Counted from the first letter of the stretch, positions 1 through 12,625 are shown. The stretch: 64,000 nucleotides of DNA from Xenopus tropicalis (GCF_000004195.4 NC_030684.2:112011429-112075428); one strand, 5' to 3'. Notes: generated from the sequence alone by a model not told the origin. Program-made: numbers and translations.

Positions 1-837
1 CAAAATCTTGTGTATGTGCCGAAATAGTGTTCATACACATGCACAGGATACCCTATTAAAGACAAATGTGACAAGTGCAGTGATATCTAGGAAGTGCTGC
101 ATGGAAAGTAAAAGTAATTTACCAAAGGCATAGAGGAAGGATAGGCAATATATGGTTGACAGCTCATTTTTAAATACATTTATAACAGGTATGGATAGTA
201 TAATAAAAAAGAGTTTCATGTTTAATTTGCAAAGGACTTTATTATGCAGCTTTTTATGTCTGGGTGACAAGTTCCTTTTAAGCAACTGTATTAGCCGTGT
301 AATGAAGTTACTATATAAGGGCCTATGGCTTTTTTTTTTTATAATTCTCTTGTGTGGTTTATACACTGAATATTCTTTCATATTTTTAGAGGATACAGCA
401 GCATGCGTGCTTATATGACTAGGGCAACAGTTGCTATGGAAACCACAGCTGCTTTATTTATTTATTTTTGTTAATGTTTGCACACATACTCAACATTCTG
501 TTCTTTTACTGCTCTTAGTCTATAAGTGACAATTAACTGTTGACCCAACTTGGCCTTTCTGTGTGTCCGTGGGGCTGGAGTTTATGGCTGATGCAGAGAG
601 GCTAAACCCCAATCTAAGGGGAAACCAATTATGTAAATAGCTGAAGGGAGTTAAGTTGCAACCCCCCCCCCCCTTCTCACAATGCAACTTTCTTTCCCAG
701 AATTCCAGTATAACTGCACTGTAACTGCGATTAGGTGCCAGGTACTGGAGGAGCAGAGGTTTGCACCATTTGTGAGCCAATGGACAACTGTGAAGGAAGG
801 ACAGGCTCATGGGAGACATGAACTGCTACTACAATGT
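1..837. other. 3' flank of NOVA1, no gene seen
   Basis: AT-rich unique-looking DNA. Open frames here are short, lack recognisable domains and look like chance. The only low-complexity feature is a run of 12 C at 662-673. Confidence 0.6.
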
Positions 838-1039
838 CTATAGGTCAGCGCTTCTCAACTTGTGGGTCGGGACCCCTTTGGGGGTCGAACAACCCTTTCA
901 CAGGGGTCACCTAAGACCATTGGAAAACACATATTTCCGATGGTCTTAGGAATAATTTTATGGTTAGGGGTCACCACAATGTGAGGAACTGTATCAAAGG
1001 GTCAGGGCATTAGGAAGGTTAAGAACCACTGATATAGGT
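838..1039 (-). mobile_element. SPIN-type hAT MITE with 8-bp target duplication
   Basis: The element proper is 846-1031 (186 bp). It begins CAGCGCTTCTCAACTTGTGG and ends in AGAACCACTG, so the ends form hAT-type inverted repeats. It is flanked by CTATAGGT (838-845) and ATATAGGT (1032-1039), a 7/8 match of the 8-bp size that hAT elements create. The interior includes GACCCCTTTGGGGGTCG, CACAGGGGTCACCTAAGACC and CACATATTTCCGATGG, wording I recognise from the SPIN (SPace INvader) family, which is known for horizontal transfer among tetrapods. It is far too short for a transposase and is therefore non-autonomous. Orientation follows the end that reads CAGTGGTTCTTAACCTTCC on the minus strand. Confidence 0.88.
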
Positions 1040-1153
1040 GCACCCTGTACTTCTTAGCTGGTCACAACAGCTGTTAGATACATGCACCCAGGCACCATGC
1101 ACCCAAACAGGCAGTCAGTCCAAGTGCACTGTGGAAAGCGTTCTGTTGGGTGC

Positions 1154-1324
1154 CACCTTGTACCCATTTTTTTCCCCAAATAATATCTTTATTGAACAAC
1201 AAGACATACAAAAATAGCATTGGTATAAAATGAATGCCGGTGATAATAAAAGTCCAAACCCTGAGAAGTTCTGTATGGTTGAGAGCCTTGGGGAATTTAC
1301 TAGGGGGCACCTTGTACCCATTTT
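1154..1324 (-). mobile_element. 5'-truncated retroposed insertion with 17-bp target duplication
   Basis: The 17-bp sequence CACCTTGTACCCATTTT occurs at 1154-1170 and again, identically, at 1308-1324. The 137 bp between the copies read on the minus strand end in CAATAAAGATATTATTTGGG followed by a short A run that merges with the duplication. A long target duplication, a polyadenylation signal and an A tail are the hallmarks of LINE-machinery retroposition. The source could be the 3' end of an L1/Tx1-type LINE or an mRNA 3' UTR; I cannot tell which. Confidence 0.78.
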
Positions 1325-4300
1325 AACGATAAATAAGCAATACTGTCAAAGCTTTAACTTGCAGTGGACTGATCAAAAAACAAATTGTTGATTGGCAGCT
1401 ATGGTTAACTGTACTGGTGCAATGTAGCACCCATGTTAGTCCTGTATCCCCTCATCTACTGTAGGAAAGTCCTTACATCAAACAATGCCTTTCAAGTGCT
1501 CTTTCCTGAGCAACATAAGTCTATGGAGTCATTTTTTGGACCTGATGGCACATAATACATTCAAACAGTGATTACAGCAGGTCTCTATAGTTCACATTAA
1601 AGAAAATGTGGGTTATTATGTTATATTATGTATGTGAAACAGGAAAAAGGGAAACCACTCTAGGCATTGACATTTAGGTATATATAGTTATTACCCAGTT
1701 CACCAGAAAAGAATTTCACAACTCTCTTCATTTGTTTAGGATTTCTAGAGTTCTCCTCTGGTGAACTGCTGGTTTACCCTTTTATAACAAAGCAGCAATG
1801 TTGTGTTGATAAAAATCCTCGTAGGAACCCAAATACTGATGGTTTCCTTCACTTCAACCATGTTCCCTATACTAGCATTAGTTCTATTTGTCTCTGCTAA
1901 ATTTTGCTCTAGAACTTACAACAATATTTTGTACTTGGGTTGCAAGGAGAGTAAAAAGGCGTTAATATGAAATGAGCTGCCCTCTGCCAGCCACTAGATG
2001 GCACTTGGAATTTGCAATAACTCGAGTGCAACTGCAGGCAATTATGGCAGTGGTGGGCGGAAGACGGGATTGTAAGATTGTTTGAATGGAATTTAAGCTT
2101 CACTGCTTGAAATACAGGCAGAACAGAGTACAAACTCGGCACCGTAAGCTCTTTAGATATTACAGAGCAGTTACGGATCAGTTTAATACGGCATCATCTT
2201 GTCTGTGTCACCTGGAATGAGAATGCTTAGCCATAAAATTGTAATATTCACAAATAAACAGGGCCATAATCAAGAAAAATAGGACTGCAGATAAATGTTT
2301 TATTTTAAGTGTTAAAATGCACATACAGAATAAGGTACAACAGCAATATATATACACAAACACACACACACACACATATATAGGATAATAGGGCCTCTAC
2401 TGGCCAGCAGGAGTAGGGTACATTGTCCTACATATACAACATAGGGTTGTTGTGCGGCTTCAGGCCATATTGCTCACAGAACTCCTAGATTAATTCTAAT
2501 ACCCTTTAAGCTTTTAAATTGGGGGGTTATTTTGAAGCCAAGGCAAAATTTGTAAATATGTGAAATAGCTAATCTCTTATCTGCGGCTGCATGATTTCAC
2601 ACAGGTCATGGGACTCCAGGGCAACCTTCTTGTATCAGTATTAAGCTGTAGTTTCATTTATAGCAAACCCCAGCTACTTCGGATGTTTTTGGATGCTGGT
2701 TGTTGTAGATCAAAAAGCAAACTCAACTGTGTATGTTGAATCTGTAGTCCTAAATTGATATTGTGGCATTAACGCTACTAGTGTAATATAGCCTAGCACT
2801 GTGCTAGAGCCCTAATGTCTCTAGAGAAACAGAAAATTGTCTTGTGGTCTGGGAGTTCTTGCTCAGAAATTGCTTTTCACTTATTAGTATATGGAAGTCA
2901 CTAATCATGCCTGAGAAGGAAGGCAAATGAGGAGCTGTTTTACAGCCACTTAGTGTAATAAACACATTCAGGTGAGACCGAAGAAGACTAGGGCCCCTTT
3001 GGGTGTATAAAAGAATATAAAACATGCAGTTTTCCATTAGTTGCTGTACATGGGTCAGTGGTCAGACCCTGTTTTGCAAGACAGTCCTGAATTGTGAATT
3101 CCAAATGGGGCAAACAGAGGGACTTATCCATAGTGATACCAGTGCATCTTGTAGCAAGAGGGTTGGCAACTTGGCAAAGCAAGATGGTGACAGTAGGGGA
3201 AGGTGGTGCTAGTAACACTCTATATCAGTCTTGCAGCCTGCAGCCTTTTAGTTGTAGTTAACGTACTGCGCACTAGCATAAAATAACTACTCCCTAAAGA
3301 CCATTTTGTCCCAGGCTCCACCAGAACTAAGGTCTACCTTAGCTCCAACACTCCATCTTATCTCCCTCCTCCACTAACAACGACATTTTTAGATTTCCCA
3401 ACGCAGCATGTCTGTTCTACCATCGCTAGCTGTGGGGGTTTTTATGTTGCTGGTTGTTTCATTTAGCACTTTGGCACGCTTTCCTTTCTTATAATAATCA
3501 TATTAGCACTGACATTTCATACCTCATTAGCTGAAGGTGACCAGGAATTCCATTAGGCAGAGAATGGAGATCTGCACTATGCATTTTCCTAAATGAAAGG
3601 CGCTATATCACCATGGCACACTCAAGCAGAAATGTCACCATCGCTTGCTTTTGTCTGGCATGGAGCCTCTATACTTAAAGGGAACCTGTAGTGTGCTGAT
3701 TGGATGTAAATGTTCTGTACTACACTAGTGTCATATTAAATATCTTGTTTTTGTGGGTATTTATTGTATGCATGTTTATTAGATAGGCGTGCTTCCTTGA
3801 CAACTGGAGGCACCTGAATATTCAGATAGAAAGAGTTAATTATAATTCAAAGTAATTAATCTTTGGCAAAAGAACTGTATTGCTTGTGCTGGCTGCAATT
3901 TTCACAAGATAAGACCACAAAAGGCACCTCCCACCAAATAATTAACCCTTGCAGCATCAGAGAAGAAACTGTGCTAATGACATTCTGATTGGAAGGGGTA
4001 TAATTAATCACAGCAAGGACATGCCTCACTTGCTCATCCTGATTATTAAACAAAGCAACCTAACCTGTATTTAGCTGCAGTTGTCAGAGGATGAGGGGTC
4101 TGGAGCTGAGCCATCTCCACATACGCCATATTAAAATAAAACAAACCTGTTGCTCATACACAGGGCATCTTCAGGGGTTTTGTAAATGGGGTCTGAGTGG
4201 TGGAACAACTGCATCATTTGTCTGGACCAATCTTCTTTGGCTCCTAAAACAGAAATCCAGTTAGAGCCTAAACACAGAAATCCAGTTAGAGTCAAATCTC

Positions 4301-5665
4301 ACTACCTAGATCCCATCCCATGTCCATGTAAATGACTAATGTTACTGAAATCTCTACTAGAAACTTTTGTTCCAGTTAGGAGTGGCAAAAGCAGTGGGCA
4401 TACACAGTGGGTATATAAATGACTACCTATGGCAGACGATGGGGCTGCCAGGTGGGGATTACCTGGTGTTGCCGCTTTATCAAGTAGGTCCACCTGACCA
4501 TGCCAATACCTGCCAAAGGAGTTGCATATGAATAGAAAGCTGCTGCAGGCAGTGAAGGCATTTTGATCACAGCAATAATCTCAAAGTAAAACAATCCAAG
4601 TGCCATTAGTTCAACAACTTGGTTGCTAAATAAAGCTCAAGTGGTAGCTTATGAACCACTGACACCCAACAAACGTTTGATCACTACATATTAGGGGTCA
4701 TTTACTACAGGGGAGAAGGTGCAAAGTGCAAAAAAAAGAAGAAAGCACTTACTCCCTCGGGGGGAATAATGGATTGCATTTGCCTTTGTATCCAGCACAG
4801 ACAGCTCCAACCAGTTTGGCACATACAGGTCGGGCAGCATGGGGTTAGACATAGGCATGACCACATGGCAAAGGAAGTAGTACAAGGTGTTTTCAAACCA
4901 GTGCAACGCACAGAGCACAGTTTGCTGTTCTTGAAGTTATATGGGTGAAATTTGCCACTTGCCCACAGAAAATGACCACAATCCTTTAAATCCTTTATAC
5001 AATGTAAGGGTGTAACCCAGGCTTCAGTGTAATATAGCATGGGTTTATTATAATTTGTACTTACCCATCTCCCAGGAGGGCTCGGAAATTGGTGTAACAT
5101 ATGCTCCTCACCCCAGTCCTCTAGCCAAGAGATGCAACAGACTTGGGAGTGTTGTACTTACTTACTGCTTATAATAGGTATCATGTGCAAGGCTCCATTG
5201 CATCTGTAAGCACTGCACTGTGTGCCTGGCAACAAGATTGTTGCTACACATGTATGCATTCCAGCCTAATATAGCTATAACTCTTATATATACATTACCA
5301 GTGTACATGTGAACATACCAGTAATACTTGGAAATATGATGAGAGTGTTTAGACACAGTGATTTACTGGATGGATCCTTACTGCATGACAACACCATTAC
5401 TACACAGCACTTGACATGCAGCAGAGAGAACCCAGAACATGGGACAGAATACCAGGGCTGTATGTTGTATGTTATAGACCAGTCTGGCAAGCCTCAGTGA
5501 GGGAAAAGCATAAACCTTGTGTTACAGTGCTTCCTAGTGGGTAGAGCACTGCAGCCAAAGAGGTGCTTTCCAGAATCGGGTCACAAAAAAAGGGAAAGTT
5601 GTGCCCACCACTAAATTTTAAACCATTAGGCGGGGGTGCAATGAGGCAGTGACCACAAAATATAG
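1325..5665. other. 3' flank, no gene seen
   Basis: No domain-bearing frame is visible. Minor features are a CA-rich microsatellite at 2354-2376 and an 18-bp direct duplication (ACAGAAATCCAGTTAGAG) at 4249-4266 and 4274-4291. A TTAAAGGGAACCTGTA string near 3676 resembles the end of TTAA-type MITEs, but no partner end was found. The rest is unremarkable AT-rich DNA. Confidence 0.55.
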
Positions 5666-6168
5666 ACAGCAACAAGAGACCCTCTGCACTCACCCATTAT
5701 TAATATATATTAAACATTAAGACATTCTGTGCATTAAGCTGCCAAGAAATGCCCTCCCCTTTGAGCCAAACAGGGATTGTTTGTCTATATATTGTAATAT
5801 ACTTTAAGCTGGTCAACTAGGGATCCATGTTGTAGCTCCCACCCTTGCCAGCTGCTGTCGGGATATCCCGATATGCCAATAAAAGGGCAACCATTTGGGG
5901 GTTTTAACCTTGAAAGCAAGCAAGTTGCAGGTAAAACTCAGTCCCTTTGTTAAATGAATATTGAAGCAGTAGAATTCTTAATGAATCAGATAAAAGTAAT
6001 TGTAGGACTGGCCAGTCTGGGGATGACTGACACAGTTGGCCAGCTTGAAGTATATTGCAATAAAAGGGCAGGGCATTGCTTGGTAGCTTAATGCACAGAA
6101 TATGTCCTATAATGTCCTGATAATGGGTGAGTGCAGAGGACCTTTTGTTGTTGTCTACAGAATCGGAT
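5666..6168. repeat. Long imperfect inverted repeat, likely foldback element
   Basis: The left arm (about 5666-5821) and right arm (about 6048-6168) are diverged reverse complements. Shared blocks include CTCTGCACTCACCCATTAT, ATTCTGTGCATTAAGCT and AATATACTT followed by AAGCTGG. The spacer is about 226 bp and includes a small palindrome, CGGGATATCCCG, near 5869. The arrangement fits a DNA-transposon foldback derivative. I did not find a clean target duplication. Confidence 0.65.
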
Positions 6169-9075
6169 CACCACAGGTGTCATTTATGCTATAGAGTCAG
6201 TTGACGGATAGTAGGATTTGAAGGCAGTATGTAGATTTAAAGAGACAGTGTTGTTCAAGTCTGAAAAAGGTTTAAAAGAGCCTATGTCACTAACAAAAGT
6301 GGTGGGGGGGCAGGACAGAGAGAAGTTACCAGTGGGTCTCACACCCCAAGAGCTGCAGGGACCACCTGGAAAAAGGAATACAGTGTCACACATAGCTTGG
6401 TATATGGCAGCATAAAATGATCTGTTGAGTGGAACACTATGAGCAAGAGCTCCAGAATATCCCCATGCTCGTTTATTGTAAGGGCATTATTATATGAACG
6501 AAGTGAATGATAAAAAAACGTGGAAAATATGATACAAAAGCTTCTTAGATTACTGAGAATTTGCAAGAAGAACATACACATAAAGAAACATATATGCTTC
6601 TACATTTGTAATGTAATCTTGTTCACTGTTATAATGCCCAGCCACACATTACAATGCAATACACTTGCAGGCAAATACTGTAGCAGCGAAGGAGTTACAG
6701 GTGGAACAGTTGTTGTGGGTGTCTATTCATAGGGACGCTACTTCACATTGTAAGTTAAGGTTAGCAGCCTTTATTCATGGGGATTAAGAATACACGTTGC
6801 CATGGAGAGATCCTATTATCAGGGCCTGCAGTTCACGTTTTGTTCATGAATTCATGACGCAGACTGTGTATTGGGCTCCAGGTAAAAGCTTCAAACAGAT
6901 TTCACCCAGATTGAATGTATGTGTCAAGAAGCAGAGGTTCATTTCCTGGTCAGGAGAAATACAGCAACATAAAGCACAGAGGCTCCAGTATATGGTGGGA
7001 GTCTGTATGTTGGGTCCATATGTAATATTAACCACAGCTTTAGCTTTCTAGAATTGAAAAAGAACAAGCCACCCACAAAATACATACAAATATTGTAGAC
7101 TATATGAATCTTGGATTAATGTGCCATGTATCACCCTAACAGTACCATATTTTATATTTAGCTCTTGCTTAGGAAGAGTTGGGTTCTCTAACTTCTCATT
7201 GTCTCTTTGTGTTAAAGATGGGTAAGAATATTGTTTATTGTTTCTGACTCAGTTCTTCATCTATTTTATGGAGTCTTGCTTGATCTATACTTTACTTGAT
7301 CTCTGGCGTCTCTTGTACCTTATTTGCTATCTTTGTCAATGATTCATCTGCCCAGGAAATGCCTGTAGAATGCCCAGCAGAATGGTGCATTATTTACTAA
7401 GTAAACATAATGGTGCTCCCGAAGGCTTGGCATTGTCAGGTAAAGAAAGCCACAAATATAAAAGAAGAATGGGACACAAAGCACCCAGGCACACATCACC
7501 TCGACGGCTTCATGATACATATATCATGCAGCAGAATAAAGGGATTGCTCCATTTTCACAAGGGGAAAAAAACTGACCAGGCAGGAAATTGTTGCACTGT
7601 GCATCAGATTGCCCGTAAATGCTAGCATTCTTCTGCTGACTATACATTATACATTATATTATCTGTGAGTTATATTGTACATTTCATATCAAAGGTACTG
7701 GCCAAATGTGCTCACACCTTTTTCATCAAGGTCTCATATGCTTATTATAGTCAACACCCAGGCCTCACCTTTTCAGAACATCTCTGCTAAAATTACCAGG
7801 GGCAGGCGCAAATGTTGTTTTCTTTACACCAACATCACCCAACTAGAAAAAACAGCGATGTACAAAGCAGAAGGAAAGACAAACCAGACTAATAAATGAG
7901 AAATAGAGGGCCACTAGCATCACAATGGCTCCTTGTTACATATTATAGTATGTAATAGTTGTTATTCCAAGTGTGCAGAACTTATCTACAGAAACACACT
8001 ATACAGAAAGTAAAAGCACATTGGGAAAGCCCACAACATGGCTGCTTAGAAACATGAAAAAATGTGCAATATGGGCATTTAATCCAGCACCATAGCCATT
8101 GCTCTGAATGCAAGTGCACTGTGTGTGTCCTCTTTCAAAGCAACAGTTCTCGCATGCTTGGTGGCTGAAATTGTAGTTATTTTTCTAACACAGCATTTTG
8201 ACCACTCTGGCCACAGGCCCTATCGTATATTCACTGTTTACTGGCCCTTCCTGACATCTTAGTGAGCCAGGAGCTGAGCTTGGGATCTGGTTTTTAAGTC
8301 ATAAATGGATCACATTTCTTGCTTAGATGGTGCTTAGCTTCTAATATCCCACTCTTCTTCCTCTCTCCTCCTAAACCTAATTGGATAAAGATATCACTAA
8401 AATGATGAGAAGGGAGTCTTGGGTCTTTAGATGGAGACGGATGCACCGCTGTTAAGGCGGATAAGGTCTCCTGCTAGATTAAACACAATATTGTACAAAG
8501 CAGCAGGATTCATGTCTGTTACACTGAAATACTTGTCCTGTGCTTTTTATCTAAAAATGAACTTTACCTTCACAGAATGGATTTAGCCCCAAATCTTCTC
8601 TTGCAGGTACAAGTTATTAAGCATGAAGGGTAAGATTGGGAGGTAGTTTTTTTTTTAATACATTTTCCTTGATGTTTTTTTTTTTGCTAAATTCGTACAT
8701 AAAACAGTAAGGGAAGGCACAAAAAAGGCCATTATCTTGGATGTGCAGTTACTATTGCAGTCTTGAGTATCAAACTCATGCTGAGCCTTTCTTCTTCTTA
8801 TTCAAAATATCAGGATTTTTTAGCCTCAACACTGGATTATGTAAATCATATCAAAACATGAGCATAAAGAAGCTCCCAAAGTTTTTACCATGCCCACAGA
8901 GTCGAACCTTTAACCAGTTAAGTTATAGGGCTACTCTAGTCAAAAACATAGACACACTGGCCAGGCGAAATCATTTCCCAGGATATGAAAATTAAGGTAA
9001 TTTAATCAAAGTCTTAAATTATGTAATGGACTCTTTTGGCATTAGTAATAGTAGCAGAGTTCATATAATCTTAGG
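6169..9075. other. 3' flank, no gene seen
   Basis: AT-rich DNA without recognisable coding exons, RNA genes or complete repeats. Open frames up to about 84 codons show no family signature. Confidence 0.5.
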
Positions 9076-9378
9076 CAGGGGTCCCCAACCTTTCTTACTC
9101 GTGAGCCACAATCAAATGTAAAAAGACTTGGAGAGCAACACAAGCACCATAAAAGTTCATGGAGGAGCCAAATAAGGGCTAAGATTGGCTATTAGGCAGC
9201 CTCTATGCACCCTATCAGCTTACAGGGGCTTTATTTGGTAGGAAATCTTGTTTTTATTCAACCGAAACTTGCCCCCAAGTCAGGAATTCAAAAATAACTA
9301 CCTGGTTTGGGGGCACTGAGAGCAACATCCAAGGGGTTGGGGAGCAACATGTTGCCCCTGAGCCACTGGTTGATTTCT
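9076..9378. mobile_element. hAT-like MITE, right end degenerate
   Basis: It starts CAGGGGTCCCCAACCTTTCT. The interior has GAGAGCAACA, GGGGAGCAACATGTTG and GAGCCACTGGTTG, which match in reverse orientation the better-preserved hAT element at 25329-25607. The expected right terminal repeat is damaged (GGTTGATTTCTG where GGTTGGGGATC would be expected). A flanking similarity of ATCTTA on both sides is only a partial target duplication. Confidence 0.7.
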
Positions 9379-9653
9379 GTTGAATCTTAATTCTGTCTGT
9401 TTTGATCTCTGGTTAAAAGGATTGTTCCTCTGCAGCCTGAGTTAAGGGAGCTACTAAGATTCCCTGATCAGATTGACTGCAGTTACCATTCAAGGGGGAG
9501 CTGAAGAGCCACGGGCAAGATATGATTTAGGTGCTTCCCCATATTGCCAACAAAACTCTCCAATGACCACATTTTCTAATCTAATTGCATCTGTCTACCT
9601 GCATCCTTCATATAGAATGTCAGTGGTCTCTTTTTAAAATCTAATTACAGACA

Positions 9654-10140
9654 TGTGATCCAGAAACCCATTATCCAGAAAGCTCCAAATTACGGGAAGG
9701 CCATATCCCCTAAACCCCATTTTAAGCAAATAATTCTAGTTTTAAAAATATTTTTTTTCTCTGTAATAATAAAACGGTGCCTTGTACTTGATGGTATCTA
9801 AGCTGCACAAATCCATATTGGTGGCAAAACAACCCTATTGGGTTAATTTTATATTTAAACTATACTTAAACATTTTGTTTTAAAATCCCGTAAAATTACT
9901 CTGTACAGCCCTCAGAAATGCAGATTTAAACTCAGCTGAACTGCAGCTCTTTTACTGACTTCTTGGTCTAGCGTGGAGCTCCGTCCCCTTTTGCTTTCTG
10001 AGCACTCTCTTAAAAAAAAACAAAAAACAGGTTTACTTATTCACTTATTCTTTAAATAATTTTTAGCAGAGTAAAGGTATGGAGATCTAAATTACAGAAA
10101 GATCCCTTATATGGAAAACCAAAGGTCCCAAGTATTCCTA
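9654..10140. mobile_element. Degenerate MITE of the TACAGGTATGGG family
   Basis: CCAGAAACCCATTATCCAGA and AAGCTCCAAATTACGGGAAG near the left, and GGTATGGAGATCTAAATTAC with CCAAAGGTCCCAAG near the right, match the intact copy at 15724-16056. Both extreme ends are lost. The middle is about 150 bp longer than in the intact copy, suggesting an internal insertion around 9880-10040. Confidence 0.75.
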
Positions 10141-10145
10141 TATAT

Positions 10146-11295
10146 AAGTAAGCAAATAATGTTTACCCTTGATTTGCCCATGAAGAAAAGCCATACAACG
10201 TGTTTTCCTTTGATTTGAAAACATAATAGGTTTGTATAATAAAAACTTTTAATTTAGATAAGCTTGCCTGCCTACCCCCAGTCCACACTCCCTTGCCATT
10301 GCCACTGCCGCTTGTCATTGCCCCCCCTCTAGCGACGGCATTGCATGAACACACACACTCGGGGAGTGAAGGATGCTTTGTATTTATTTGCAAATGTATT
10401 TCAATTTGGACCATTGAAGGACATTCATTGTTTTATTTCTTGACCTCTGGTTTGGCATCATTTTCCTGCACACAGATTTATTTTTGCCTAAAACTAATGA
10501 TTTCAGCAAACATATTTTATTGTAAAGTCTGCTTATATTTTGCACCATTCATCCTTCCATCTATATTAAAAAGATGACCTGTTCCTGCTAATGAAAAGGA
10601 GACCACCACCTTATTTCACTGTACTACTGTGCCTGTGCCTTGGGTCTGTCCAGTATGAATATAATGCTAAGCAGGAGGGGGCACCATTGAAATGCTGCTT
10701 CTGTGATTTTGCAGGTTTTAATTTAAAGAGTTATTAAAGCTATTGGTTTCCTACAGGCAATGGGGTTTCCAGCAGCAGTTAATGGAATAATGATAAATTG
10801 CAGCTCGGCTGGGCATTTTATGATGAGAAATCAATTCAGTTTGATCAAGGAATCATATCAGTGGTTGGAACATTGCCGGCTGCCTGGGGTGGAACATGGT
10901 GGAACATAAAGACAGCTTACACAGCCAAAGATGCTGCAGATATTGGCCAGAGAGAACACTTTGTACTGTGACACTTTAGATGATATCACTGCAGCTCTGG
11001 TACTGTCACCCTCAAAATAATGCATAGGAAAAGCTCCATTTCTTTTACATAGCAGTACAAATAAGTCACAGATACATTATTGACAATGAAAGCATTACAT
11101 GTTTAACTTATGTTTCCTTGTAAACCCATAATTGCAAAAGGGTAGTTTTCTAGTTGCAGTTGTTTTTTTTTTTTATTCAGATGTGGGGGTTGTGAATGAG
11201 TTAACATCCCTACTGTGAGGACGTATAGCCTTTGCCCTGGGGGAGCAAGGTATTTCCATTGGCACAGTAATAGTGAGTGTAGTTCCTGTTCCTTA
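10146..11295. other. 3' flank; possible conserved noncoding block at 10690-10920
   Basis: No gene seen. 10690-10920 is repeat-free and contains several AT-core, homeodomain-like words (TTTAATTTAAAG, GTTAATGGAATAATGATAAA, TTTGATCAAGG). That is only a weak hint of regulatory DNA; conservation was not tested. Confidence 0.3.
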
Positions 11296-12620
11296 GGGGC
11301 TGATTTACTAATCCACGAATTCGAATCCGAATGGGAAAAATTCGGATGGAAACGAACATTTTGCAACGTTTGCAAATTGTCGCGACTTTTTCGTAGCCGT
11401 TACGAATTGCTCGTATATTGTCGTGACTTTTCATGATTTTGGAAGCCTCCCATAGGACTCAATGGCACTCTGCAGCTCCAACCCGGCCCAAGGAAAGTCT
11501 CCCATAGGGCTCAATGGCACTCTGCAGCTCCAACCCGGCCCAAGGAAAGTCTCCCATAGGAATCAATGGCACTCTGCAGCTCCAACCCGGCCCAAGGAAA
11601 GTCTCCCATAGGGCTCAATGGCACTCTGCAGCTCCAACCCGGCCCAAGGAAAGTCTCCCATAGAGCTCAATGGCACTCTGCAGCTCCAACCTGGCCCAAG
11701 GAAAGTCTCCCATAGGGCTCAATGGCACTCTGCAGCTCCAACCTGGCCCAAGGAAAGTCTCCCATAGAGCTCAATGGCACTCTGCAGCTCCAACCCGGCC
11801 CAAGGAAAGTCTCCCATAGGGCTCAATGGCACTCTGCAGCTCCAACCTGGCCCAAGGAAAGTCTCCCATAGGGCTCAATGGCACTCTGCAGCTCCAACCC
11901 GGCCCAAGGAAAGTCTCCCATAGGGCTCAATGGTACTCTGCAGCTCCAACCCGGCCCAAGGAAAGTCACCCATAGGGCTCAATGGCACTCTGCAGCTTCA
12001 ACCCGGCCCAAGGAAAGTCTCCCAAAGGGCTCAATGGCACTCTGCAGCTCCAACCCGGCCCAAGGAAAGTCTCCCAAAGGGCTCAATGGCACTCTGCAGC
12101 TCCAACCCGGCCCAAGGAAAGCCTCCCATAGGGCTCAATGGCACTCTGCAGCTCCAACCCGGCCCAAGGAAAGCCTCCCATAGGGCTCAATGGCACTCTG
12201 CAGCTCCAACCCGGCCCAAGGAAAGTCTCCCATAGGGCTCAATGGCACTCTGCAGCTCCAACCCGGCCCAAGGAAAGTCTCCCATAGGGCTCAATGGCAC
12301 TCTGCAGCTCCAACCCGGCCCAAGGAAAGTCTCCCATAGGGCTCAATGGCACTCTGCAGCTCCAACCTGGCCCAAGGAAAGTCACGATACTGAAGCTTGA
12401 ATGAATCAGAAACTTTCGTACTCGGCGCGAATGCTACGAAAAAGTCGCGACAATTCGCGCAAATCGTAACGCTATGAAAAAGTCGTGACAATTTGCGAAA
12501 CAGTCGTAACAGCTACGAAAAAGTCGCGACAATTTATGAAAAAATCGCAAAATACAGATCATTACGAAAAAAACGCATTCGGACACATTCGGACCGTTCG
12601 TGGATTAGTAAATCAGCCCC
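11296..12620. mobile_element. PIF/Harbinger-like MITE carrying an internal satellite
   Basis: The ends are inverted repeats: left GGGGCTGATTTACTAATCCA and right TGGATTAGTAAATCAGCCCC are exact reverse complements and continue as CGAA/TTCG. The trinucleotide TTA flanks both sides (11293-11295 and 12621-12623), as expected for a PIF/Harbinger target site. The arms (11296-11440 and 12384-12620) are rich in TCGCGACTTTTTCGTA-type words and their complements, so the element could fold back. A 943-bp tandem array occupies the interior. No transposase is present. Confidence 0.8.
11441..12383. repeat. Tandem array, 18 copies of a 52-bp unit
   Basis: The phrase AATGGCACTCTGCAGC (or a one-base variant) recurs every 52 bp from 11461 to 12345, 18 times, without a single length change. 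Units differ only by substitutions (for example CCCGG/CCTGG, GTCTCC/GCCTCC, CATAG/CAAAG). This homogeneity points to recent unequal exchange or replication slippage inside the host MITE. Because 3 x 52 is divisible by 3, the array throws up repetitive open frames of about 100 codons that are not genes. Confidence 0.95.
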
Positions 12621-12625
12621 TTATT

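Noticed and set aside
11878..12235. Two overlapping 101-codon repetitive frames
   Set aside because: Produced by the 52-bp tandem array, which repeats in frame every 156 bp; no start context or splice evidence.
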